From Terriglobia bacterium (GTDB lineage: Bacteria > Acidobacteriota > Terriglobia > Bryobacterales > Bryobacteraceae): 34,423 nucleotides of DNA. Shown here in pieces: positions 1 through 6,161 of this stretch. The stretch covers positions 1-34,423 of the forward strand of contig JANYJA010000082.1 in NCBI GenBank assembly GCA_025358575.1, written 5' to 3'. How positions within the stretch are numbered: the stretch's first letter is position 1; every line of letters begins with the position of its first letter. A model generated the notes under the pieces. That model saw only the letters and a list, made by a program, of their open reading frames with translations, had not been told where the DNA came from and searched no databases. The position numbers were made by a program, and so were the translations under genes.

Positions 1-179
1 CAGAGCCAGGCCTCGTGAATCATGAGCTAGATACGTCCCTCGGCATAGCTTGGAGTCTACCACATTCCCTGTGTCAAGTATATAATTACGGACGTTTCTG
101 CCCGGGGTGATTCCGCCCGCGAGAAGCCCGACGAAGAGTTCTTCCATCAGGCCTTCCAGGCCTGTGACGGTTCGTATAC
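1..179 (-). other. Open but unassigned reading frame at the window edge
   Basis: On the minus strand one frame stays open from about 180 to the left edge of the window (about 60 codons, containing the stretch GLEGLMEELFVGLLAGG). It is not the frame of the transposase fragment just upstream of it. The transposase match stops at its DDASSR motif near 180, so this is either the C-terminal part of that transposase after a frameshift or a different gene joined to it. I do not recognise the protein. The gene would continue outside the window. Confidence 0.25.
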
Positions 180-509
180 TCGACTGCTCGCATCGTCGAT
201 CACGGCGATCAGGTAAAGACGCGATCCGCGCCCCTCCAGCCAATCGTGCACCGACGTGTCCCATTGCACCAGTTTTCCGACGCAGGCACGGCGCTGCCGC
301 CATTGGTGCACCACCGCGATCTTCCTCTTCCGGGGCTTATAGGCCATTATTTGCACGATGGATCTGCGGCGAGCCTGGAAGAGATGTTCGACCCAAATCG
401 CTTGGAGGGAACGCACGAGCCCGGCGGATGGATCCCACCGGGAACAAAGACGCGCGCCATCAAAGGTCACGAATTTGGCATAAATCTTAAGTTGGGAGGG
501 CGTGAACAT
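180..509 (-). pseudogene. ISNCY-like transposase fragment
   Basis: This minus-strand fragment (about 110 residues) resembles the middle of an ISNCY-family integrase-core transposase. The recognisable block is a basic linker (KPRKRK) followed by RACVGKLVQWDTSVHDWLEG and then YLIAVIDDASSR. These look like the first catalytic-aspartate region and the following strand of the DDE/RNase-H fold. Only the start of the catalytic core is present: the N-terminal helix-turn-helix is absent or degraded beyond recognition, and the frame breaks right after DDASSR near 180. Intact members are several hundred residues long, so it cannot be active. It marks the left end of the decayed accessory stretch that runs to about 6.08 kb. 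Assignment to ISNCY is from remembered motif resemblance. Confidence 0.6.
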
Positions 510-550
510 CTTCTCGCCTTCCTACACACTCTTTGACAAACTTCGTTAGC

Positions 551-589
551 GTTCACCTGGGTAATAAATCCTACTTGGGCAAGGTGAAC
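551..589. repeat. 8-bp inverted repeat upstream of the nucleotidyltransferase remnant
   Basis: GTTCACCT at 551-558 is repeated in perfect inverted form as AGGTGAAC at 582-589, with 23 bases between. It lies in the gap between the transposase fragment and the nucleotidyltransferase remnant. It could be a hairpin in the leader, an operator, or a coincidence. There is no T-tract and no matching copy elsewhere that would mark it as an IS terminal repeat. Nothing else was recognised in 510-636. Confidence 0.3.
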
Positions 590-636
590 CTGGATTCCGC
601 CCAGAGCGACGAGATCTCAGGGATCATACTGGATGG

Positions 637-1472
637 GTGATCGCGCGCTCAGTCCCAATGCTGTTGCCACCCCGCGTGCAGCATTACATCGCTGCCATTC
701 TGGAAACCTGCAAGGGCGGTGAATGCGCACCGGTGAGCGTGATCTTGTTCGGAAGCGCGGCGGCGGGCGGATTCTCGGGGACCGTGTCGGACGTGGACTT
801 GATCCTGGTCCTCCCGGATACTGCCGGCCGGAGTGCCAGCCTCGTTTGAGAGCCGCTATAAAGCTACTGGAGATTAAGCACGGACTGGGCACAGCTTGTT
901 CAAAACGACAGGGCGGGCTCGAATCACTAGTCAACCGTGTAACGGGTAACGATCATTCATTATTCGTCTGTGTGCGTTGCGATCTGCTTTCCGGTGATCC
1001 GGGGCGCATGCTGGGCCTGAAACCGGCGCAGGCTTTTTTTGTGGATCGCGTGGTCATCCCGAGTATTGTCTTTTCCGCAGTAACCGTCGGCGGGGAAGAA
1101 TTGCTCGCGCAGATCCACCTGCCGCCGATCCGTCGTCTGGATGTTTTCAAAGCTTTCTTCTCGCTCTTTAATCAGGTGCTATTGACGGCGAGTTTGTTCC
1201 TCTTTCTTAACGGCCCGACGGGATACGCCATGGGTGCGCTCAAACGGTCGGTGCACAATTGCTACTTCTGCTATCACGGACGCCGGGCTGCGCTTGACGA
1301 AGAGATCGACTTTTTTCAGCGCAAGCGCCGCATCCCGGCCCTCGATCAGTTACTCTCATTGCGACTTTGTTATGAAGAGTCGTTTGGCTTTCTGCTCCGG
1401 TGCTTCCCGGCACTGGCACGGTTGCACTTGCGCACGGCTTTAGACAACACGTTTCCGCATTTGGTCGGATAA
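637..1472 (+). pseudogene. Nucleotidyltransferase-domain protein, frameshifted
   Basis: Two overlapping plus-strand frames together encode one protein of about 278 residues. The first (637 to about 845) carries a polymerase-beta-type nucleotidyltransferase signature: FGSAAAGGFSG then SDVDLILVLP, the glycine-serine motif and the metal-binding Asp-x-Asp pair. The second frame (about 840-1472) continues without interruption of sense, from LRAAIKLLEIKHGLG to LHLRTALDNTFP. Moving from one to the other needs a one-base slip near 836-846, where the first frame hits TGA. No slippery heptamer is visible, so a one-base deletion (or a sequencing error) is the likely cause. Proteins of this type transfer a nucleotide to a small molecule, protein or RNA; the substrate is unknown. 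The stop is followed after four bases by a further short ORF, as in an operon. Confidence 0.6.
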
Positions 1473-1476
1473 GGCG

Positions 1477-1566
1477 ATGGAAGACAGACGTATCTATCGA
1501 GTCGACCCCGGATACGCCGAGTCATTGAAATGTGCGGGCATAGACGCACTAGCGCTCAGCCAATAA
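1477..1566 (+). pseudogene. Truncated N-terminal stub of a second gene (29 codons)
   Basis: This starts four bases after the nucleotidyltransferase stop, with an AAGGCG ribosome-binding-like sequence overlapping the gap, and ends after 29 codons. The spacing suggests a translationally coupled second gene. The peptide (YRVDPGYAESLKCAGIDAL) faintly resembles the N-terminus of lipopolysaccharide/Kdo-kinase-like proteins, but it is far too short for a firm call. The body of the gene is missing, in keeping with the decay all around it. Confidence 0.25.
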
Positions 1567-1678
1567 CCATCTCATGGACTGCGGTCGAAATTGCGTGCGG
1601 GAAAGTGAGCTTCCAGCCCTGAAACCCGACGTAGGAGGGCTGCAAGCCTCATGCACAATATGGTCTCTGCTGAGTCTG

Positions 1679-1732
1679 AGCATTTCTGGCATACGGGATC
1701 AGCCGATCAAGCGGCCAGTGTTCGATACGACT
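1679..1732 (-). pseudogene. Fragment of a ParB-like nuclease gene (inverted relative to 4738-5450)
   Basis: On the minus strand 18 codons read SRIEHWPLDRLIPYARNA, the start of the ParB/sulfiredoxin-like N-terminal domain found in phage-type ParB-methyltransferase proteins. The same 18-codon block occurs on the plus strand at 4777-4830. Compared base by base, 46 of 54 positions agree. Seven of the eight differences are synonymous and the remaining one changes Asp to Tyr in the other copy. Similarity ends abruptly on the downstream side (the frame goes on to a stop near 1649). It is a scrap with no function of its own. Apart from this, 1567-1838 contains nothing I recognise. Confidence 0.6.
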
Positions 1733-1838
1733 AAGAAGTTTCCGGAACGGAATGCGGATTTTGCGTGCATAAATTGCTTTCCAGACTAGGTTGCAAACGG
1801 AGGTATGGTCATGTCCTAGGGCCAAGAAACCTCTCGTG

Positions 1839-2246
1839 TCATAGTGACCTCTCCCCGTCGAGGCTTGCCAGAATTGGGCATTCTTCGGACGCGCAATGTT
1901 CGCATTGATTGACAAGGCCGCGCAGAATGGTTTTCATCGCGGCAAGGGTTTCGATTTTACTTTCTATGTCGGCTATCTTCGCTTCGGCGCGGGTACGGAC
2001 ATCCCCGCGATGTCGCTTCGGTTGAACGCGCAGCGCCAGAAAATCCCCAATCTCATCGAGCGAGAAACCAAGCTCCTTCGCGCGTTTTATAAATCGCAGC
2101 CGTTGCGCTGTTTCCGGGGAGAACTGCCGATACCCGGCCTCAGTTCGCGGAGGCTTTTGCAACAAACCCCGGCGCTCGTAATACCGGATGGTTTCGAGAT
2201 TGACGCCGCCAAGTCGGGCAACGCGGCCAGTCGTTAGTTTCTCCAT
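1839..2246 (-). CDS. MerR-family, metal-type transcriptional regulator
   Basis: A 135-residue regulator with an N-terminal winged helix-turn-helix typical of MerR (TGRVARLGGVNLETIRYYER, about residues 5-24, then a wing), followed by the long dimerisation helix and a C-terminal effector region CEHCASEECPIL. MerR-type proteins twist a promoter with an over-long spacer to activate it when ligand binds. The two C-terminal cysteine positions of Hg(II)-binding MerR are matched, but the cysteine expected before the dimerisation helix is missing: the region reads VQPKRHRGDVR. Mercury is therefore unlikely and the ligand is unknown. The ATG at 2246 is chosen because it follows an AGAAGGGA ribosome-binding site and starts the conserved domain. 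The 18 extra upstream codons would overlap the promoter. No resistance gene is adjacent, so it is an orphan inside the decayed island. Confidence 0.85.
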   Translation of the reverse strand: MEKLTTGRVARLGGVNLETIRYYERRGLLQKPPRTEAGYRQFSPETAQRLRFIKRAKELGFSLDEIGDFLALRVQPKRHRGDVRTRAEAKIADIESKIETLAAMKTILRGLVNQCEHCASEECPILASLDGERSL

Positions 2247-2268
2247 CGCTTTTCCCTTCTCTGCTTGC

Positions 2269-2300
2269 AGTGTAAACCCCTTACGTAAGTACGAAGTCAA
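2269..2300 (-). promoter_or_regulatory. MerR-type long-spacer promoter of the merR-like gene
   Basis: Reading the minus strand, TTGACT (-35, at 2300-2295) is followed after 20 bases by TACACT (-10, at 2274-2269); with TTACAC as -10 the spacer is 19. Normal spacers are about 17, and 19-20 is the hallmark of MerR-controlled promoters. A 10-bp perfect palindrome, CTTACGTAAG (2280-2289), sits inside the spacer, where MerR dimers bind. The predicted transcript begins just upstream of the regulator's ribosome-binding site, so the regulator appears to control itself. Confidence 0.6.
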
Positions 2301-2402
2301 GCGGAGGCGTTAAAATCTTTTGTTCCAGAAGGGTAGATGCTGTTGAAAAACTCGCTGAGGAACAGGACTTTGGCCGCAACCTTCTGCAACAAACTGCAAG
2401 GC

Positions 2403-3221
2403 CTACGAAACCGAGATGAAGCTCGAACTCGACTGTCCCGGACGGACATGCAAGTACTGCCTCGTTGTAGCGACTGATGCATGTCCAAGCGTTGCCTGAA
2501 CGAGATGGATGGGCGCGCCATTGTCGAGAGGTGTGAGGCGTGAGCGTGTCTGAGCCAGTGCGTAGTCACGTTGGCTTCGATGCCGGCGCATTCTTGGCTT
2601 CTCTCACGATTCTCAGCACGCGCGAAGGCTCCAGGCAGTTGCCAGTTCGCGAAGAAAATATCGGCGCGTGTGATGGCGCTGCCGCTCGGAACGCGACCAG
2701 GTCCGTTCAAAGGCACTGCGGCATCAGAATGGCGCGGTGGCGACGCCCCTTTCCGGACACGATGATTTGGCCGGAATCCGCGAGGATCTGCAGATTGCGC
2801 CAAGTGAGGCGGCATGCTTCCGACACCCGAATTCCAGCCGTGTAAATGAGCGCTAACAGTAATCGGTTTCGGAAGTCGGGCTCGAGCGCGATCTTCGGCG
2901 CACGTCCTCTTCCGCGACGATCCGTTCCGACAGACGACTTTCGCAGCGAGGCAAGTCCAGCGAAGCGGCGGTATTCGTGCAGTAGCCGATTCTTTTCGCG
3001 AACCCAAACAGGCTGCGAATGGCCTTGATCGTTCGCCCCTGCGAAATCGGCGCGAGTCCCGCGTCCGCTAATGACGCGGCGAAGCGTTCCAGATCTAGGG
3101 CACTCGTCTCCGTCAGAGTCTTGCCAGTCCACTTCAGCAGCCGGTTCACATCGCGAAAATAACAACTTCGGGTAATCGGACTAGGCTGCCGGTGCAGCCA
3201 GAGTTCGACTTCGTTGGCATC
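2403..3221 (-). pseudogene. Tyrosine recombinase (XerD-like integrase), multiply frameshifted
   Basis: Read on the minus strand, the segments DANEVELWLHRQPSP to RIGYCTNTAASLDLP (N-terminal SAM-like DNA-binding domain, 3221 to about 2900), LLLALIYTAGIRVSEACRL (first catalytic arginine), HWLRHAHASH (HxxR box) and LGHASVATTRQYLH (terminal His and the nucleophilic Tyr) together make nearly a full tyrosine recombinase. They lie in three frames with at least three shifts, near 2895, 2720 and 2545, so no functional protein is made. All catalytic residues are still recognisable, which points to fairly recent decay. An integrase here fits the idea that 1-6080 was delivered by a mobile element. The outermost N-terminus (beyond about 3236) could not be traced. 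Confidence 0.85.
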
Positions 3222-3420
3222 AGTAATACGGCGGAGACACGCAGGTCGGTGGTCTGGATAACTGTGGTTATGCAGCGTTCAGGCATGAACACACCTTCGC
3301 TCTTTTAGCTGCGGTTTGCGGCTTAGCCAACGCCAGCTGTGCCATGAGGGCCGTAAGAGACGAACCAGCTGGTGGAGAAATTACCTAGTCGGAATGCAAG
3401 CTAGCCACGATTATTTCGAG

Positions 3421-3426
3421 TATAAT
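3421..3426 (+). promoter_or_regulatory. Candidate -10 box of the GYD-domain gene
   Basis: A perfect TATAAT ends 18 bases before the ATG at 3445. No good -35 is visible at the usual distance. The predicted leader would be about 12 bases. The rest of the stretch 3237-3420 shows nothing recognisable. Confidence 0.4.
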
Positions 3427-3444
3427 CGCGCAGAGGCGAAAACT

Positions 3445-3783
3445 ATGACTCACTATTTGATCCAGCTATCCTATACCGCGGAGACTTGGGCGGTGATGGT
3501 AGCGAATCCGCACGACCGCGCGAAGGCGGTTGAAGCGGCTCTCCAAAAACTGGGAGGCACCATGGAACGATTTTGGCTCTCCTTCGGTGACTACGACGTG
3601 ATTGGCATTGTAGCAATGCCGGACACCGTTGCTGCCGCTGCGTTTTCGATGGCGGTCGCTGCGGGCGGAGCCTGCAAGACGGTGAAGACAACTCCCTTGC
3701 TCTCCATCCAGGACGGCATGGAAGCGATGAAAAAGGCCGCTACTTGCGGGTATCAAACTGCGGCGTCACACGGTAACAGATAG
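3445..3783 (+). CDS. GYD-domain protein
   Basis: A 112-residue cytoplasmic protein of the GYD-domain family (small alpha/beta proteins, probably a ferredoxin-like fold, of unknown biochemical role). It opens with THYLIQLSYTAETW and carries the family signature FWLSFGDYDVIGIVAMPD at about residues 47-64. The start at 3445 begins the conserved domain and follows a TATAAT; the frame is open further upstream, but that part does not look like protein. It is intact although both neighbours in the island are broken. It converges with the minus-strand secreted-protein gene at 3820; the 36-base gap holds only a weak hairpin. No function should be inferred beyond the domain name. Confidence 0.8.
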   Translation: MTHYLIQLSYTAETWAVMVANPHDRAKAVEAALQKLGGTMERFWLSFGDYDVIGIVAMPDTVAAAAFSMAVAAGGACKTVKTTPLLSIQDGMEAMKKAATCGYQTAASHGNR

Positions 3784-3819
3784 GTAGGTGAAATTAGCCC
3801 TCAGGGATGGGCTGCTCTC

Positions 3820-4569
3820 CTACTGACGCGTCGCGCCTTGCTTGAGGCTGACCGATTCGCTGGTCTTAACGGCGCTGTTCACGGAGTAGCCAGCGTATTC
3901 GATAGTCAATTCCGTCTTGCCTAACAGGAACGTTTCGGAGAGCGCGCGGCTCTTAGAGGCCAGAGAGAAGCCGTCTATTTCCGTGTAATCCCGGACGACC
4001 TCGGGCCGGCCAGCCAAAAATGCTGGGCTGGCCGTTGGCTGGCCTTCAATGCGAACAAGGATGTGTGTTGCAGAATCCATCCAAGCCCGCCCCTTGAGAA
4101 GGTGGGCACTCTTCACGCGCGGAGTTAATTCAACAAGGTCGCAGAGATGACTGTTCACGGTCTCCTGTCCGGCAAGCTTCATGGCATAGTTCGCGGAGGT
4201 GACTAAAGCGTTCTTCCGCCCCTCGCCCCGACTCATGTCTGTCTCCTCCTTGAGAAGGCGATCGAGGACGTGGGTTTGAAGTAACGCGGGTCCAGATCTT
4301 GAGACTACACGATAGGTCTTGCCACTATCTTTGGCGTAAGTCGTCGCGGTTGTGGTCTCAGCAGGCACAGAGAAATGGCTGTTTCGGATCGTGTAATGCT
4401 CTGCGACTGAGTACCCGACGAGCCGCTGCTCACGTTCCAGCTGTGCCGCGTCTATCGCTTTGAGAATCTGCTCCTCACGAGCTTTCTGGTCTGGTAGACT
4501 CGCCGCGGCCGAGTTATGCGCGGTAGCGACAGTAATAAAACTAAAAAGGATAAGTTCGCTTAACTTCAT
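3820..4569 (-). CDS. Secreted protein of unknown function
   Basis: A 249-residue protein starting with a typical export signal (MKLSELILFSFITVATA then HNSAAA-S). The mature part is rich in short strands (YTIRNSHFSVPAE, YAKDSGKTYRVVSRSGP, AWMDSATHILVRIEGQPT), a pattern like acidobacterial proteins distantly related to outer-membrane lipoprotein-sorting (LolA-like) folds. That resemblance is an impression only. The start is placed at 4569 because it begins the signal peptide; 20 extra codons upstream do not look like an export signal. It has no operon partner: the gene before it on the chromosome is the broken ParB-methyltransferase and the gene after it is convergent. The upstream region contains GTGAT (4635-4639) and ATCAC (4656-4660) as a spaced inverted pair that might be an operator. 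Confidence 0.7.
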   Translation of the reverse strand: MKLSELILFSFITVATAHNSAAASLPDQKAREEQILKAIDAAQLEREQRLVGYSVAEHYTIRNSHFSVPAETTTATTYAKDSGKTYRVVSRSGPALLQTHVLDRLLKEETDMSRGEGRKNALVTSANYAMKLAGQETVNSHLCDLVELTPRVKSAHLLKGRAWMDSATHILVRIEGQPTASPAFLAGRPEVVRDYTEIDGFSLASKSRALSETFLLGKTELTIEYAGYSVNSAVKTSESVSLKQGATRQ

Positions 4570-4700
4570 GTCCGGTGTGTGATGCACGTATCCCGCCGTG
4601 CGGGTTGAATAGGAACACCAGCCGCTCATTTTTTGTGATAGGCTCCGTACGGTAAATCACAGATGTAGTAAAATGTGTAGTAGATCAGTTCGCAAGACCA

Positions 4701-4743
4701 GCGCGTAGCGCGCTCTCCGAGGGATCACCCGAGAGCTATGCGC
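4701..4743. repeat. Long imperfect hairpin at the 5' end of the ParB-methyltransferase remnant
   Basis: GCTCTC (4712-4717) pairs with GAGAGC (4731-4736) around a 13-base loop. Further out GCGCGTA pairs with TATGCGC (one G-T pair), after a four-base bulge on the left arm. The structure covers the presumed start codon of the broken gene at 4738. It could be a leader hairpin or the relic of an element end. There is no T-tract, so it is unlikely to be an intrinsic terminator. Confidence 0.35.
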
Positions 4744-5450
4744 GCGAAAACTCCGTCTTCAGCTCCAGAACTTACGAGTCGCATTGAACATTGGCCGCTT
4801 TATCGCCTCATCCCGTATGCCCGAAATGCCGGACACACTCGGATGCTTAGGTCGCTTAGATTGCGGCCTGTATTCGGGAATTCGGCTTCACCAATCCGCT
4901 GCTTGTAGACACCAACGCCGGAATCATTGCCAGCCACGGTCGCCTGCTGGCGGCTCGCAAGTTGTCCCTTCCCGAAGTCCCGGTCATCATCCTCGATCAC
5001 CTCACCGAGACGCAGAAGCGCGCGTACATCATTGCCGACAATCGCTTGGCAGCAAGTGCGGGTTGGGACGACGACATGCTGGCGGTCGAACTGGCAGCGC
5101 TTCAGGAGGAAGGCTACAATCTCCATCTAACCGGCTTCGATGCAGACGAATTCATGGAATTGATGGCTGATGAAACCGGCGCATTGACTGATGAAGACCA
5201 AGTTCCGGACGCTCCGCCTGTTCCGGTGACGATGGCTGGCGATCTGTGAATGTTAGGGCCGCACCGCCTGATCTGCGGAGACAGTACTTCCGCCTCAGAC
5301 GTGGAACGCTTGCTGAAGCGCGCGCAGCCGAGCTTGATGGTGACCGATCCGCCTTACGGCATCGAACTAGATTCGGAATGGCGCGACCGCGCCGGACTGA
5401 ATGTCTGCGGAGGCGCTGAACCCAGCTACATGAAGAAGCGCACGGAGGGT
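4738..5450 (+). pseudogene. ParB-like nuclease / DNA methyltransferase fusion gene, inactivated
   Basis: The plus strand encodes the N-terminal half of a phage-type protein that joins a ParB-like domain to an amino-methyltransferase. Domain order: IEHWPL-RLIPYARNA (ParB start), then DTNAGIIASHGRLLAARKL and VPVIILDHLT (core ParB motif), then LGPHRLICGDST and MVTDPPYGIE (methyltransferase catalytic DPPY), ending near SYMKKRTEG. Four lesions are visible. One base is lost near 4830 (AATGCCGG for an expected AATGCCCGG). Two TAG codons at 4848 and 4857 stand where the family has CAG (DAQVAQIA). A TGA at 5247 stands in the GDLWLLGPHR-like linker where TGG is expected. The C-terminal half of the methyltransferase is missing after about 5450. 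A fragment of a homologous gene lies inverted at 1679-1732. Confidence 0.75.
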
Positions 5451-5644
5451 CCCCGCACAACGAATAAGCAACTCGCCAGCGCGACGAAGAACAGCGCCAG
5501 CTCATCATTTCGCGAGGCGATGAGGTCTGGGCTTGGCATTACCGAGAGGATCTCGCCACGCGGGTCGCCCAGCGCTCCGATGTTTTCCGGAAAGTAAAAT
5601 GACCCGTCGGCAACAGGCGATTGCGGTTGCCGGGTTTCCCTGAA
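5451..5644 (+). other. Junction segment between the methyltransferase and helicase remnants
   Basis: Methyltransferase similarity stops near 5450. The stretch up to 5644 has a protein-like frame on the plus strand (about 5478-5600, including RQLIISRGDEVWAW and YREDLATRVAQRSDVFRKV) that ends in TGA at 5599. I do not recognise it. It may be the tail of a gene that preceded the helicase in the original cluster, joined to the methyltransferase by a deletion. Confidence 0.3.
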
Positions 5645-6025
5645 ATGCGCGGTCAACTACAACCCGGCAAACTGGTAACCCTGCGTGGCCGGGAGTGGGT
5701 GGTCCTGCCCTCAGAAGATCCCGATAACCTTCTTATCGTGAGGCCACTCGGAGGCTCCGACGACGAAATCACCGGCATTTACCTGCCTCTCGACATCTAC
5801 GCTGATCGTCCTTCGGACGCCCACTTCTCCCCACCGACCAGCGCAGACCTCGGCGACATCAGCACAGCCCGCCTGCTCTACGATTCCGCCCGCCTCGCGT
5901 TCCGCAACGGCGCGGTCCTTCCGGCCCTCCATCCCATAGAAAAAATATCCTTACGTCCGCAGCTTAACGTGCGGGCCGCCGCTGAAGAACTTCCGCCGTC
6001 ATATCGCGGCAATCATGGAAAATGA
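5645..6025 (+). pseudogene. N-terminal remnant of a SNF2-type helicase (DISARM DrmD-like)
   Basis: About 105 residues (LQPGKLVTLRGREWVVLPS, LLIVRPLGGSDDEITGIYLP, LGDISTARLLYDSARLAFRNGA) resemble the N-terminal region that precedes the helicase core in SNF2-family helicases such as DrmD of the DISARM anti-phage system. Similarity ends near EKISLRPQ (about 5965). The Walker A, DEAH and later helicase motifs are all absent and the frame closes at 6025, so the protein is a stub of an enzyme normally around 1,000 residues. The ATG at 5645 starts the conserved part; a TTG at 5621 is also in frame. The DISARM link rests on remembered similarity of the N-terminus. No drmA, drmB or drmC relic is seen. 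Confidence 0.5.
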
Positions 6026-6080
6026 TAACGCGTTTCGCGATGAAGGATCGCCAAATCTCACGAACTAGTATCAACAAAAG

Positions 6081-6121
6081 TAAACAAAATGCTTGTTTAG
6101 GTCATTGCAAAACCGTATAAT
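6081..6121 (+). promoter_or_regulatory. Promoter with overlapping operator-like inverted repeat
   Basis: TTGTTT (-35, 6093-6098) and TATAAT (-10, 6116-6121) are separated by exactly 17 bases, upstream of the beta-propeller gene. TAAACAA (6081-6087) and TTGTTTA (6093-6099) form a perfect 7-bp inverted repeat with a 5-base centre that covers the -35, as expected for a repressor or activator site. The predicted start of transcription, near 6128, excludes the upstream TTG at 6093 as a translation start. Confidence 0.6.
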
Positions 6122-6161
6122 CGAGGAAACCATTTGTCGTATCGACCTCGGAGGATTGTTT

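Noticed and set aside
72-86. TGTCAA and TATAAT close together near the left edge as a promoter.
   Set aside because: The two boxes are in opposite orientations and neither has a partner at a proper distance.
830-850. Programmed -1 frameshift in the nucleotidyltransferase gene.
   Set aside because: No slippery heptamer is visible and the gene lies among pseudogenes, so a deletion or sequencing error is simpler.
4848-5249. In-frame TAG and TGA codons as possible amber suppression, pyrrolysine or selenocysteine sites.
   Set aside because: The same gene also has a one-base deletion and lacks its C-terminal half. The codons stand at ordinary Gln and Trp positions of the family.
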